Source: Paraphysomonas bandaiensis (lineage: Eukaryota > Chrysophyceae). Taken from it: 64,000 bases of DNA. The stretch lies in the NCBI GenBank assembly GCA_965644295.1, contig CBFFRP010000017.1, positions 124,001 through 188,000 of the forward strand. Reading direction: 5' to 3'. Shown here in pieces: positions 45,118 to 57,240 of this stretch. The position numbers and the translations under genes were made by a program. Each line of letters begins with the position of its first letter. Position 1 is the stretch's first letter. The notes below the pieces were generated by a model that had not been told where the DNA came from, ran no database searches, and saw only the letters and a program-made list of their open reading frames with translations.

Positions 45118-45643
45118 CAGGAGTATGAGAGCAGTATGTGAAGTCCACCAGGCATCGATCTGGGAGGAGAGGGATGGAATTCTAACGGAGAGGTTGCTAT
45201 ATCTCCTCGAAGCACATACATACACTGCACATACACATACACATACAGATACTCCCCTGCATGCACGGAACAGATGCAGCAGTATACAGCAGGCCTATAC
45301 AGCCACAGTGTGCACCAGTAACCAACACACAGCCGTACTGCTGTACATACATGTACATATACAGCCAGTACACTGCTGTGTGTGTGGGGGGGCCAAAAAT
45401 CGATCTACAGAAATTTTAAGGAAATTTTAGCTGTATACCTGGAATACAGTTCCGTATACCTGGAATGCAGCATAAGACTGTTACTGCTGTTGTTGTTGTA
45501 CACATCATAGAGGCACACCCTCATACACAGCAGAGAGAGTTACTCCCACACGCAGTTAATGTTAGATCAAATGTCTGTGAACTCTGCGGAATAGTGTTCG
45601 AGATATTTTATATTGTTGTGACAATCATTGTGGTTTTGGATTT
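45118..45643. promoter_or_regulatory. Divergent intergenic region (CDPK / small membrane protein)
   Basis: Contains a CA/ACATAC-rich stretch (45217-45250) and a short tandem word gtatacctggaatacag/gtatacctggaatgcag at 45433-45470. It must hold both promoters; no defined element is recognised. Confidence 0.4.
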
Positions 45644-46042
45644 ATGGCGGCTAGGTTTAATCTTGTAATTGTTGTCTTAATAGTTGGGTCAGCTGTTGTT
45701 TTGTCGGAGAGACAATCACGGTATTGGCAGGATGGAAGTGGTGACGCTCCTTTTGCAAAAGTAAAATTCACCGAGAAAGTTTGTAAGTGTCCGGATAGCT
45801 TGAATACCACTCTCAATGGCTGCCAAAATACAACAAGCGGTAAATATTATGAGGAAAATTGTGATTATAAGCCATACTGGGGCATGGTATTCGTGTGGTG
45901 GGCCGGAGCAGCTTTTTTGATTGGTGCGGCAACAAGCAGTGGCTTACGAGTATGTACCGACGTATGGTCGACTTTTGTAGTTGTTTTCAGAAACAGCATA
46001 TGCGGTAAACCCAATCAAATTTCAGATATTAGTAGTAAATAG
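45644..46042 (+). CDS. Small secretory-pathway membrane protein (132 aa)
   Basis: Single-exon frame. The N-terminus NLVIVVLIVGSAVVLS is a signal peptide or anchor. A short Cys-rich lumenal part (KVCKCPDSLNTTLNGCQNTT with N-glycosylation sequons NTT) follows, then a clear hydrophobic helix (WGMVFVWWAGAAFLIGAA) and a 35-residue tail. I recognise no family. The combination of signal, Cys/sequon and TM supports a real gene. It lies head-to-head with the CDPK gene. Confidence 0.6.
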   Translation: MAARFNLVIVVLIVGSAVVLSERQSRYWQDGSGDAPFAKVKFTEKVCKCPDSLNTTLNGCQNTTSGKYYEENCDYKPYWGMVFVWWAGAAFLIGAATSSGLRVCTDVWSTFVVVFRNSICGKPNQISDISSK

Positions 46043-46647
46043 AGACGTTTGAAAGTACCTCAGTGATAATATTGTCGTTTGTTGTTCTCTTTAAATATTA
46101 TGTATTATTGACTTGCCACACGGAGTTTATAGCAGTTGTGGTGTTCACAAATGCAGCTCCGCTCATTATCATTATACTCCGTATGTAACTGATGTAATAT
46201 ATAATTAAGATTTACTAATTCACGTATACCTCTTAACATATATTATACACGTGAATACAACAAGATGCAATAAAATTACAAGTGACTGAATCATTATTAG
46301 ACTAAATAATATACGTGACTGTCAAGATACGTTGCTATGTGATTGGTTCTAATTTCTAATTCGCAATTGCTTCACACCGTGTCTTGCTGTTTTACTATTT
46401 GGATGTATTCCTTATGTAATCTTCTAACTAATACGGAGTACACCTCTCACTTACCACTACAACCAGCACTAAAACTTATTTATTTATGATATTTCTACAG
46501 TGTGCTCAATAATCAATAATACTGTCACTAATACATAAACGTATTCTCCTAATCATGTTATGTGTAGAGCTTAGTTTAAGCGAGTATACTTTAAACGCAT
46601 GTATCAACACTAACACTACACCACTACACACTACACTATATGAAAGT
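46043..46647. other. AT-rich intergenic, no gene seen
   Basis: Short frames only; ends at the start of the dispersed repeat. Confidence 0.5.
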
Positions 46648-47060
46648 TTATTATTAACAGTAGCGTTAGTGAGTAGATAGATGAAGACTAGTCAGGCTAG
46701 ATCGACCTCTACAAGTAACTAACTAGTACAAATTCGCATATCCTACTATTTAGCCCTACAGAAGCTGCTTGTGCGTCGCCGCAAGCACCAATGTGCAACG
46801 GCTTCCGTTCTTGTTTGTGAGGGAGAAGCTCTCTGAGGACGTAAGTCCTCGAAATACAGAAGGATCAGTCAGGAGGACGCCCCTTAGGATGTGGCTCCTC
46901 AGGACTTTGTGAAGGAGGATTTTGTATTAGTGAGTCAAGTGTTCTTAACCTGAGATACATGAACGAGGGGGTATGTTGGGGAACCCGCGTATCTGTGAGT
47001 TGGGCCTGGGGCAGAGAAGTAGCTGACGGAGACGGCATCGTGGTGTCTCTGCTGAGGCGG
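46648..47060 (+). repeat. Dispersed ~0.4-kb GC-rich repeat, copy A
   Basis: Matches 63025-63467 in the same orientation over roughly 410 bp, about 80-85% by eye. The best-conserved parts are gactagtcaggctagatcga, ttgtgcgtcgccgcaagcac and gttcttaacctgagatac. It is GC-richer than its flanks, with no open frame shared between the copies. Candidate SINE or non-autonomous element; no terminal repeats or target duplications recognised. Confidence 0.85.
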
Positions 47061-47985
47061 GGGTAGTGGAAGAGTAAGACGACCGGAGGGGCGCTATAGG
47101 TCTCCGCTCTACGCGTAGTAAGCGTAGAACCCGTGGCTTCCGCTGAGTGTTGCTCGATTTAAATCGTATATTGCTGCATTTTGGGCGTGAGCTGGGGGAA
47201 AACTACCGACTCCGCGTATGTTGCTTCGTGTGTGTCCACGTCGCTGACGCTGTCCAGGTGGGAGTCGTTGTGACTTCTTCGGGTTGATCTTGGAGCATTT
47301 GTACACTACACTATAAACCAGAATACAGTGTACAGTTTACGCCTCCGTTGGAGTGGGGAATGGGCACAAGTGCTAACATATCATGTTCTCAACGAGATTA
47401 GATTAAAATTGAAAGACTCATTGAAGTAAAGATTCTTATAATTGTGTTCAAAGTTAATATCACTGTTACAGACAACAGTGATAAAGTACTAAGACTTGGA
47501 TGTGAAGTAGATAAAGCAACAATGATTACTAAACACTGAACATCACAAGTCCTTCTGGCGGCATTACAAATTCATTGCAATGTTGTGTATGTTGTAATTT
47601 TCAAGCTTCATAAATTGAAACTGATTAATCTAGTATATAGCAAATAAAAGACAAGGCAATTAGAACCGTATACAAGAGGAGTAGTAACGTGCAGATTCAA
47701 TAGTTTCCTCACTTGCACTCCAATTTACGATTCGTTGGATTAGCTCTATCAAATCACGAAAGTGACGGAGCTATCCAACCCACCTTCGAGTGCGATGAAT
47801 TCTAATCTCTGTATCCTCCGCATTTTATTTAAAAAAAACTAGAAATCAGCAAAGAACAACAACTCATCGGCTAACACTATAGAAGAAATTATTTAGTGAG
47901 TCGTCACCCCAAATACCTCAGACTTCATAAAGGAAACTATGATTACTTATATGTTGCAATTGACATATCACACCGCTTATATACA
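47061..47985. other. Intergenic, no gene seen
   Basis: A GC-rich tail of the repeat continues to about 47300 without a second copy, then AT-rich sequence. Confidence 0.45.
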
Positions 47986-48415
47986 TTAGTCATCAAGCTC
48001 CTTACTCATCTTTTTCCCTTTCTTTCCTTTACCTAGCACGAAAATTATTTCACCAAAATCTGAATACATCTAAAAGCTCACCTTTTCTTTTTCCGCCGGG
48101 TCTATTCAGGTTCAGAGCTTTTTTCCTTTCGAGCCATTCACTACTCAATTCACACTTACAGTTCGAGCAAGATTTCGGGTAAAAAGACATTCCAAAGCCA
48201 GATTCACAGGAGGATCCCTGGCAGAAGTGACCAGTGTGTGTGGAACAAATACATTCATTCTACAAATCAAATCTTTCAATTGAAATATACAAATATATGC
48301 GTTAACGTACCGTTGTTTTCGTAACTGCACCGTTTTGACACCATGAACCTCCTCCAAGAAGCTCAGCCTGTGAGAGTGCCACCACTGCAAGTAATGCGAA
48401 CCAAAAAAGCTGCAT
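47986..48415 (-). CDS. Small secreted Cys-rich protein with basic tail (109 aa, 3 exons)
   Basis: Assembled from splice signals: exons 48415-48311, 48259-48082, 48032-47986; introns 51 and 49 nt with GT-AG ends and consistent phase (0, then 1). The product starts MQLFWFALLAVVALSQA, a textbook signal peptide. The mature part has eight cysteines in EGF-like spacing (SWCQNGAV, ECICSTHTGHFCQGSSCESG, KSCSNCKCE). The C-terminus is very basic (RPGGKRKGKGKKGKKMSK) and ends LDD. Probably secreted or wall-associated. I know no family match. The total length of 327 nt plus stop is open throughout. Confidence 0.7.
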
Positions 48416-49655
48416 TCGTTGTAATCAATAGATCTAAACTGAATTGATACTAAACACCGATGGAACAAGAGGCGGTGCAGTGCATATGTATGTATGTATG
48501 CATGTACCGGCAAATATTGTCAACATGCAGTCATTTATTCGGGCCATGCGTATATCATGAAATTTCAGGATTTTTATATATGGAATATACAGAGTTCTAG
48601 CTAGATATCTGAACTTTCTAATGTCCAGATATGCGAAATCCCACCAAACATACAGCAGCAGGTACCAGTCATATTTTTCGGAAATAATTTGAAACCAAAT
48701 TCGTCTATATTACTGCAGTACAACTACGCCTAGAATACAGATAATTGTTGTCTCAATATTAGAGGCATCTTGGAACAAAAATATAGAAACAAGGATACTA
48801 ATACGGGAGACATGCAGGCAGATCAGATCAGTGCAGTGCAGTGCACAGAGCAGCTCTGATGCTCATTCTTACTCATACAGAATATGCGCACTGAACCAAA
48901 CTCGTGAAAGTGTCATAGCCTCTATGTACACAGATAGATACTTCGAACAGATAGATACTTCGAACAGATAGATGTTAGCCATTTCAAGTGTTATATGTAG
49001 CTGCACTCCAAGTAGATGAGAGGATTCAATTCCACTGGAAATACATTCAGGTTGATACAGTGTTGTAATGGAATGAAATTACTACAAGATATAAGATATC
49101 TGATTATTAAGATTCAGTTCAGTTTCGTAGTTTAGTTTTCTTTCGCACCATTAATCAGATAATCACCACACCCTGTAGTACGAATATGTAAGTGTTAGAT
49201 ACTCAATTGCAAGAATTATAATCGTTACATAGTGAATCAAACACTTCACATCTCATATTCGTGAAATAATGTTCGCTTGATTTGACATCTAGTTATTGGT
49301 TATGTTATATATTATACTTGCCAATCTCACATTAACATAAAATCCTATATAGAATGAAGCTATGGGCAAACCACAATATGTAGACTACAATAAATCGCTC
49401 TAAACCTATCCCATAATCAAGTTACAGTGCTAACATACCTATAGCACAAAATAATACGGCCAGCAAACTAAGTGACTAATCAATACTTTATTAATGTAGC
49501 AATCGGCTGTAGATGTCCAGATTGAACAACAACTATGATGTAGAGTAGCTGCAAATAAAGTAGCTAAAGTATATCAACAAATCATTGTTATGAATTTACG
49601 TTTGAGAAAATTAACATTGGTTCACATGAAAATACGATCCTCAACAAGTTCAGAT
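48416..49655. other. Intergenic with short tandem repeat
   Basis: Contains two and a half units of a 17-bp tandem repeat (acagatagatacttcga) at 48930-48973 and a short tgtatgta run at 48484-48503. No gene seen. Confidence 0.5.
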
Positions 49656-50816
49656 TTAAACAAGAGTAGTTTGCGTATTGCAGTTCTCACCAGTGTATCC
49701 CTCAAAGCACTGGCAGAGACCAGTGGTGTAGTCGCACTTTCCACGCCTTCCGCACTCATAGCTGTTGAGATGGGACTGTTGGTTCTCATAAACACGAGAC
49801 TGAAGGGCCTCAACAGCAGTGGTCTCGAGCACAAGACCGGTGATCTTTGGTGTGCATCCTGCTGAGCACTCGAAGTCCTCAACCATCAGAAGATTCTGGG
49901 GTCCTTGTACGGCATCTCCAGTGAAGGTAATATCAACAGTCGTTTGGGGCCAGTCATATGCGACGGTCACAACACATGCATCGATAACCTGGTTGGGAAG
50001 ACTGAGAAGGGCAAGATGGATATCATCTCTTAAGTCGACAAGATTGGCGGCATTGCCATTTGCGACGTCGAATCTAATGGGATAAGTCGTAAAAGTCTCA
50101 TTGATTTTAGATTTAAAGGTGAGAGCAAAAGTCTGGGAGTCACGGTCTGTACCCGGCTGGCCCTGAAGTCTACGGGAGCTGACAGCTTCGTTGAGATCTT
50201 CGTCCTCCATGAAAATAATTCTCTGGATTTGATGATTGTCGTCACCCAAAAGGTTATTATCCTTGAGGTCAAGAACATCATTACCATGAGGGCACATTCT
50301 CTTAGAGCAATCAACGTCAGCGTACTGGGCGTCACAAACACATCCACGGGTCTTGGTCTTGTCCCAGTCGTAGTATTCAAGCTGTTTAGGGTAAGAACGG
50401 AAATCATAGCCGCTCATGTACTGGTTCCAAACAACACCAAAAGGAATATCTTCAATGTACTCGCAGGTACCATGCCCTGAACAGTCGTTAGGACAGGTTG
50501 TGCGCTGGCAAGCTTTGCCCTCATAGCCGTCAAAGCATTCGCACAAGCCGCTAGATCGGTCGCAAATCCCTTTTCCAGAGCACTCCGCAAATTTGTGAAA
50601 CTCACCCAGAGCGTTGGGAGTATCCACCCAAGCTATATCAAAAGGGCAGATACGATCTGAGCAATCACCAGACTCCATAGAGAGTCCAACACCCCAGTTA
50701 TCATAGCAACTGCAAACATCATCGGCAAGGCAAGTACCGTGTCCACTGCAAAGGTTATCGCATGCAGCATGCAGAGTGGAGGCAGAAGCCAAGAAAATAG
50801 CAATTGTCTTAATCAT
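49656..50816 (-). CDS. Secreted EGF-like repeat protein (386 aa)
   Basis: Start chosen at the ATG at 50816 because it begins with a signal peptide (MIKTIAIFLASASTLHAA); the frame is open 61 codons further upstream without supporting features. Cys-rich EGF-type modules follow in the N-terminal half: CDNLCSGHGTC, CECFDGYEGKAC and CPNDCSGHGTCEYI, with a CVCDAQYADVDCSKRMCPHG block. A Cys-poor beta-rich domain (about 190-340) comes next, then a last module CDYTTGLCQCFEGYTGENC. This module type is abundant in heterokont secretomes. A role at the cell surface or in extracellular matrix is likely but not specified by the sequence. The codon bias resembles the carrier gene, suggesting good expression. 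Confidence 0.85.
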   Translation of the reverse strand: MIKTIAIFLASASTLHAACDNLCSGHGTCLADDVCSCYDNWGVGLSMESGDCSDRICPFDIAWVDTPNALGEFHKFAECSGKGICDRSSGLCECFDGYEGKACQRTTCPNDCSGHGTCEYIEDIPFGVVWNQYMSGYDFRSYPKQLEYYDWDKTKTRGCVCDAQYADVDCSKRMCPHGNDVLDLKDNNLLGDDNHQIQRIIFMEDEDLNEAVSSRRLQGQPGTDRDSQTFALTFKSKINETFTTYPIRFDVANGNAANLVDLRDDIHLALLSLPNQVIDACVVTVAYDWPQTTVDITFTGDAVQGPQNLLMVEDFECSAGCTPKITGLVLETTAVEALQSRVYENQQSHLNSYECGRRGKCDYTTGLCQCFEGYTGENCNTQTTLV

Positions 50817-51201
50817 AGTGAGCTCGGGTGCTATGTTATAAATGGCTCTTTCAATAATGATGCAAATCCATGCACTGATTGCCTCACTTGTTTCCGTTTT
50901 GCAAAAAACCGTCAAAACAACTCTCATAAAATCTTGAATCGCCACTGTAGACGTATCTTTAACCGACACACTACAGTGCACGAGAGAGAAGGCGGCCAAT
51001 CACACAACGCCATCCGTATATATGTGTATTCCATCCGTATTAGTATGTATGTACTGTATGTATGTATGCATGTATGTACGTACGTATGTAGGTAGGTAGG
51101 TACCTATATGTGTGTGGACATGTAGCTGTAGCAGTCAGTGTATGGAGTTCATATTATGGCAGTGCATCAGTGTGATCAGTGTGAGGTCTGTCTGAAGGTA
51201 A
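50817..51201. other. Spacer with short TATG/TAGG microsatellite
   Basis: Imperfect tatgtatg and taggtagg runs at 51044-51100. Otherwise nothing. Confidence 0.5.
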
Positions 51202-51516
51202 ATCAGTGACTCAGATTCTGACGACGACTACTTTGAACGCCTCTATGCGGCAGCCCCAGGAGACAATAATGACCAATCAGATGATGTGACTGATGGTGAT
51301 GTTGATGGGTGTGGTGTTGATGTGTGTGTTGTAGAGGGAGATTATTTCGATCGTCTGCAGTTAGAGGGACAGAAGGACTCCATGTATGTCCTCCCTGAAG
51401 ACAGCCCCATATGGTCTGCTCTGTCGAACAGCATACATAACAAGAGTCGTGTGAGAGTGATAGTGTCAGGAGAGGACATCAGCAGCAGCTGTGTGTCTCT
51501 TCAAGAGGACAAGTAA
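51202..51516 (+). CDS. Acidic unassigned protein, start unresolved
   Basis: An open frame follows a stop at 51199-51201 and runs to TAA at 51516. It reads SDSDDDYFERLYAAAPGDNN, then VVEGDYFDRLQLEGQKDSMY and SRVRVIVSGEDISSSCVSLQ. Two similar words, DDYFERL and GDYFDRL, hint at a duplicated short motif. The true 5' end probably lies in an upstream exon (the acceptor ctcag is at 51209-51213), but I could not fix a donor. No family recognised. Confidence 0.35.
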   Translation: MSDSDSDDDYFERLYAAAPGDNNDQSDDVTDGDVDGCGVDVCVVEGDYFDRLQLEGQKDSMYVLPEDSPIWSALSNSIHNKSRVRVIVSGEDISSSCVSLQEDK

Positions 51517-52060
51517 CCCTACGACACTGCATGTGTCTATATGTGTCTCTATATGGGTCGATGTGTGGAGTCAGCATCACCTTGATGGCGCGGGAACTTG
51601 TCTGATATATGTCTCTTATATTTCTGGGATACTTGTCCTGTATTGTAAGGGGTAGGCAAAGTCGTATTGTTATGGGTACTAGAGTTGTATAGTTTGTTTT
51701 CTTTGTTTTGTTTTAATAGTTCTATTATATTTACTAGTTTAGTTACGCGACACATATACGTATCGTTAACTAAAAGCGTATGTGTTGAAAAAAAGGTCTC
51801 TCTGCGCGAGGTGCATAAATGTGATATATGAAGTCGTAAGGGACTCGTAAGTAAGAAAGAGGTGGCGTCAAGTATACAACCGGCGTTGAATGTGGCATCT
51901 ACAGTGCCAGCGAAATTTAGTTATCGTAGGTTTAAATTGTGTTCTCTACTCAGTGAATAGAAATCCTTTCATCATATTTATTACTTATATAGAGTATTAT
52001 GCGGAACTAAGTCTCTATGAAACTGCGCAAGAGAACGACTGTGAATGGAATTTATTAGAT

Positions 52061-52092
<32 letters not shown>

Positions 52093-53667
52093 TGTATGTA
52101 TGTATGTATGTATGTATGTATGTATGTATGTATGAATTAATTCTTAAGTTTGAATGTTTATTTTAATACCCTCCAAGCTGTAATATAATGTATGGTATAT
52201 GGTATGCTCAAAGCTCAAATATCTTGGGAAATACTATTCAACCAATTCAATTAAGTTGAAAACCTAGTCACACTATTTTGGTGGAATAACTAAGTCCAAA
52301 TAATAAATGACTCAACCTAATCAATTTTGGTATTCAACTTAGAAACTAGATTATACATTGATTATATATTTGGTTCTTATATCCATTGATTATACACTGT
52401 ATCTGTCTATAAGATACCATATATTAGTGGCTTACAGAGCCTCAAAACAAACATTCAAACATAATGATACACTCATTATGCATATCTACTTAAAACAGGT
52501 GTACGTCTATGACTATCCAGTCTATCTATACCTCATAAGTATATAGCGATAGGCCCCCTGTCCCCTGTAAGTGTTATGGGGAAGAGGGGTCATAGATGTG
52601 TGGATATAACTCACACTGTGATCTGCAGGACATCTTCTTGAGGTCTTCATATGCTGTGAGTGATAGCGGCTATCTTCCACTGAATGTCTTTAATGACTGC
52701 ATTGGCTTCCAGGAATAGTAAATACCCCTGTTTTTAGAACAACGAAGAAAAAGGAGGTTTTTAGGGCACAAAGTTGATATATTCGTAGAAACAGCATTAT
52801 TGAAGTAGACTGCAGCAAAACATCCGTATCATGAGGTGTGTGTCGTGCAGTGAATCCAGCCATTATTCATACAGTATCATACCATATAAACACCTTGTTA
52901 ACCTAGTTACCCTAGTCAACCTAGTCACTGTAAACTGAAAACTTGACTAGATTATCACCAATTTTGGTGTTACTAGGAAATTTCACCAAATTCAATAATA
53001 GATACCAAATATCTTAAATACCAATGTATAATATAAAAAAAATGAATTGGTTGAAATAGGATAACAAACAATAATTGCAATTACAATTTATTAAAGTGTC
53101 TATTGTTAATTGGAATATTTTTACAGTTTTAGTGAAGCACTTGCATGCCACAGTCACTAAGGTTGAAAGACTATGCAGTAGAGCTCATATTGGTATGGCT
53201 CATTAATGCAAGAGTTAATCTTACTTTTATGTATGAATTGTTGCCTCTGAGATGGATTGACAGTTGAGCAAGCTATGTTGACAGCTAATGAATAGCTCTA
53301 TGCGTGCAATTAGTTGGAATAACTGACAGTGGGACAACAAGTAATTTTCTAATTGACTACAACCTTCGCTGCCCTGAAAAAAGGATAAATATAAACTAGT
53401 TTTTACCCTCATCGATTAGGGTTAGCTGCAACACTTTGACAACGAAAAAATGTTAATATTGAAAAAACATACTTTACAACTCGTTAAATAACTATATAAA
53501 CAACGGAGAATAAAAAGGAAATAATATTATTATATATTTACTAATTCAACACAAATGATGTTCTGTGCGCTTCAACCAAGTGTGGTCTTATTCAATAATT
53601 TCGGACACGTTATTCCGAATACATAAAGCATTACAATACCATGCAATTCCGAATTATTGAACTTGAA
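51517..53667. other. AT-rich intergenic region
   Basis: Contains a (TATG)n microsatellite (separate entry) and sequence with repeated ctagtcac/aattttggt words near 52260-52340 and 52900-53000. I see no gene. Confidence 0.5.
52064..52134 (+). repeat. (TATG)n microsatellite, ~18 units
   Basis: Pure tatg tract of about 71 bp, the same motif as the long tract at 3746-4133. Confidence 0.95.
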
Positions 53668-56548
53668 CTATCGTTTCTTGCCAATTGGAGGTAAGGATGT
53701 TTTTGCCATTTCTGCATTGCGTATAGTCATATTATTTGTAGAGATATGTTGCGTGAGAAGAAAGTGTCTTTCCTTTAACTCTTTGATGCTCTGCTGCAGA
53801 TTCTCCATCGAATTCTTGCGCTTTTCGAAGTCAATGATGAGCATATCGCTAGTGGCAAAACCTCTGCGCCTTTTGAGTTCAACATTCTCGTCTCGTATGA
53901 TATCTCTCTCATGCTTTGACGCGGTCAGTTTGCTTCTCTCGACGACAATATCTCTATCGACGGTAAGAAGTTCCTCACGAGCTGTCAAATTGTGTGTATC
54001 AACATGCCTCAGCTTTTCACGAATATGCGTTAATATCTGGACAGTAACTGTTTTCTTCCGCTTTAATTTCGCCAATTCTTCATTGCGCTCCTCAATCTTT
54101 TCACTTAAGGTTTGGTTCTCGATTTTTAACTGTTCAAAATCAATCATGTGGAGTCCTTCTGCCAGCTGCTCTCGTGAGCGCAAAGTTTTCTCGAGTCTCC
54201 TCAGAGTAGTTTTCAAACTGATATTACGTAGTCGAACCTGCAGATTTTTTTATCAATTGAGAAAACAGTATCATCATGTTACCTTTTCAAGTTCACTATC
54301 TTTCTTGCGTTCTGTGGTTTCATAGTGTTTAATTAAGCGCCGAGAAATTCCTTTCGCGGTACGGCTATTTTCAGCCTTTAGTAAAATCTCCCTGTACATA
54401 TAGTGCTTAGAAAATAAATTCAAATAAAAACGATATACTTTAATGTATAACAAACGAGCAGTATATACCGTTAAGATACGCACCGTTTGAATTCATTGAG
54501 CGAATCGGAGATCTCCTCCGCTTTGAACTCTTTGTCATCAAGTCTCGTTTGTAAGTCCAGGGCAAGCTGGTCGTACTCGGTTTGCTGTCGAATCGATTTC
54601 ATCCTTCCTTCTGATATGGCTTGAAGAGTTTCTGTAAAATGGCTTTCTTTTTCGTTATTATTCTCGGCGCTATTGGTAGCAGGATCTGAGACATCTTGTG
54701 GTTCCCCTCCTCGAGACTGAGAGTCCCGCCCAATACGAGCAAGTATAGCGCTACATTTCTTCTGCCATTCACTATTAGCCGCCAGAGCCTTTTCCTTCTC
54801 CATCTCAAGCTCCTGAAGACGTCGAGAGAGAGTAGAAATCGCTTCCTCATCGATATTGAATCTATCTTCTTCCTCCTCATCGTCCTCATCTGAGGAGCTG
54901 AAACCTTCCTCTCCAGTCATTCTAGATACCTCATCATCGCATCCGACCCGCCCCTGCTCATCGTTCTCGGCATCTAACATTTCTGATGGCATTTTTTCAT
55001 CTTCTTCTCCTTCTTGTGCATCGGCTGCGTCTTTTACCTCCAGCTCAGCAACTCCTCCACTCATGACATACATATCAGCAGTCGAGTTACCCTTGTAGAC
55101 CAACACTATCCCCACTCGAAATCCATGTGCCTGATTCAGAGGGTTCGGAGCAACCCTTAATTCCGCCCCTCCGCCAAGATTGTCCGTTATGAACGATTGA
55201 AAAGCATCCTCGACTTGCTCTTGCGTCTCCACCTCACAGGAAACAGGGATAATGTGGGAATACTTAGGATTGGCACCATACTTCACAGCTAAATGTACCT
55301 CCACTTCCTGTTCATGCAAAAAATAAGATCAACAAATAAGGCATTCTGCTATTCTCTGCAAAAATAACATTATTAATACCTAGTACAAAATGCATAAATT
55401 AAATACACCTAACACATCATTCTAAGCACGTTGTGAATACCTGTCCCTCCGCGAGATTCGTCTCGTCTAGTGTGTAACCCTCCGGGGTCTCGATCTCACC
55501 GCCTTCGGTTTTCGTAACAAACACTAAATCTTCAATACCTTCGACATTCTCCTCGGCAGTGCTGCGATTGACACCCAATCCAAAACGCCACTCCCCCGCC
55601 CCAGGTGCCCGCTCAAATCCATTGGTCATGTCCACAATAGGGCAAACCTCAAACCCATCGTTATTGAGGGCGTGGGTTGAGTCCGGCTCCGGAGCAACCT
55701 TAAGTGTTGTAGCTATAAGATAAAGAGGTGTAGCTTCCTGTTCTCCTTCAGCCACTTGCTGTTCTCCTGTTGCGGTTGTGGAAAAGTCAAGAGCTCTGAT
55801 TAGAGTTGGAGATTCTAAATCAAATGCAGGATCAGGTTCATCATGAGATACCCGCTCTCGTTCGTCAACATAAACTGCAATACGCACAGTACCCTCTACA
55901 CACTCGGTGGGAAGAGAAATAGGAATGGCAACAGCATCCGATCCGTCCTCCACATCTGCAGCCTGGAGTATCATTTCCCATGGCATAACGGTGCATACCT
56001 CGCGATAATCCTCATCATGATCCGCAGCGAACTCCACTTTACATAAAGCTGGCGTATGAGAACGGTAAAGAGACGACCCTTGGAGAACCAAATTGCCGTT
56101 GATGAATGGTCCAACAGGATCTAGCTCAATGTACTTATTGACTATTTTAATAATGACTTCAACACCGTCTTCACGCTCATCAACTTGAACAGCTAAGTGA
56201 GTAGCAACACTGTAGGTATGTTAACACACATACACACTTCACACATAAGTACAAACCTCAGCATGAGACCATTCCTGTCTGTTTCATCGCCACTCTCTCC
56301 ACTCAGGATACCTTTCAGCGTGGTTGCAACGGCTTCTACTGTCGATGACTCAGCATCCACAGTGGCGACAACCTTAACATCAATATAAAAAGAATTGTTG
56401 ATTTCTTCGAGCTCAATGGACGTTAACTCGCGCTTATCGGCAGACAGTCGCGCCTGAAACCAAACGTAAATATAAATGACGAGTTGTTGTTAGCATTGAC
56501 CTCATTGATAACGGCCAGTACTTCATCGATATAACTGAGAGAGCTCAT
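53668..56548 (-). CDS. Flagellar coiled-coil protein, CCDC96/CFAP184-like (838 aa, 6 exons)
   Basis: Minus-strand exons: 56548-56501, 56453-56257, 56209-55441, 55307-54484, 54391-54283, 54237-53668; introns 47, 47, 133, 92 and 45 nt, all in consistent phase. The C-terminal 280 residues match the DUF4201/CCDC96 coiled coil: EILLKAENSRTAKGISRRLI, DSELEKVRLRNISLKTTLRR, the diagnostic GLHMIDFEQLKIENQTLSEK and IEERNEELAKLKRKK. Family members are axonemal or centriolar-satellite proteins, so the organism very probably builds motile flagella. The N-terminal half (about 500 residues) is acidic and beta-rich, with two similar blocks (VEVIIKIVNKYIELDPVG; EVEVHLAVKYGANPKYSHII), and is not part of the usual family description. 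Confidence 0.82.
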
Positions 56549-57240
56549 ATGTGCTGTTAGCTATGCGTATATATATGCAGTGGGGCTGTAGATGGACAGC
56601 TGAACGATATGCAGAGACTGTGGTGCAGTTTATTGCCACAGTAGAGATGCAGGTGGAGCTGAGGTTAACGCAGGGCTTGTATATACCCACTCACTCACTC
56701 ATATGAATGATCGTGACTCGGAACTGATCGACTCCTCTGCTGGCTGTAGCTCTGTAGGCGACTGTGTCATGCGCGAGGTGTGTGTATGTATATGGGAGGA
56801 ACTGACCGTTTCAAGTTTACTAATATACCGTAGACTACACCTATACACTGCTGTATACACTGTATATATAAAATCTGTTCAGGTGTTTTCTATAGACTCA
56901 CAAAGTAGGAGGTTTTCAGTAACATTTCCGGATTTTCAGTAGCATTTGTTTCTGAAAAAGACAAAAAACCCCTTATAGATAGCATGAGCATGTTGCTGCG
57001 TGGAAACCTATCGGCATCCTTTGTATATTTTTGTTCAGAGATGCCTCAAATATTGAGTCAACAATTATCTGTATTCCATCTGTAGTTGTATTGCAGTAAT
57101 GTAGACAATTTCTGCTTCAATACATTTCCGAAAAATAAGATGCTGACTGCCGATATGAAGGAGAGCATGAGAATCGTTGCACTGACGGCCCCAGTGACGT
57201 TAGTAAGTATGTGATCTTACCGTTAAAGTTGTTAGTGTGT
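56549..57240. other. Intergenic with cagtaacat words
   Basis: ttttcagtaacatttccgga and ttttcagtagcattt at 56914-56948 recur in complementary form at 59190-59225 (tgttactgaaaatgttactg). They may be subterminal repeats of a decayed DNA transposon covering 56.9-59.2 kb. Confidence 0.4.

Noticed and set aside
48311-48515. 122-aa frame at 48145-48513
   Set aside because: Reads through intron sequence of the secreted Cys-rich gene in a different frame and lacks a sensible N-terminus.
53413-53425. Single ttagggttag word (and ctaaccctaa at 60819)
   Set aside because: Too short to call an interstitial telomere; expected by chance in 64 kb.
53657-54325. 222-aa plus-strand frame opposite the coiled-coil gene
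   Set aside because: Leu/Ser/Phe-rich mirror of a Lys/Glu-rich coiled coil; the minus strand carries the recognised family motif.
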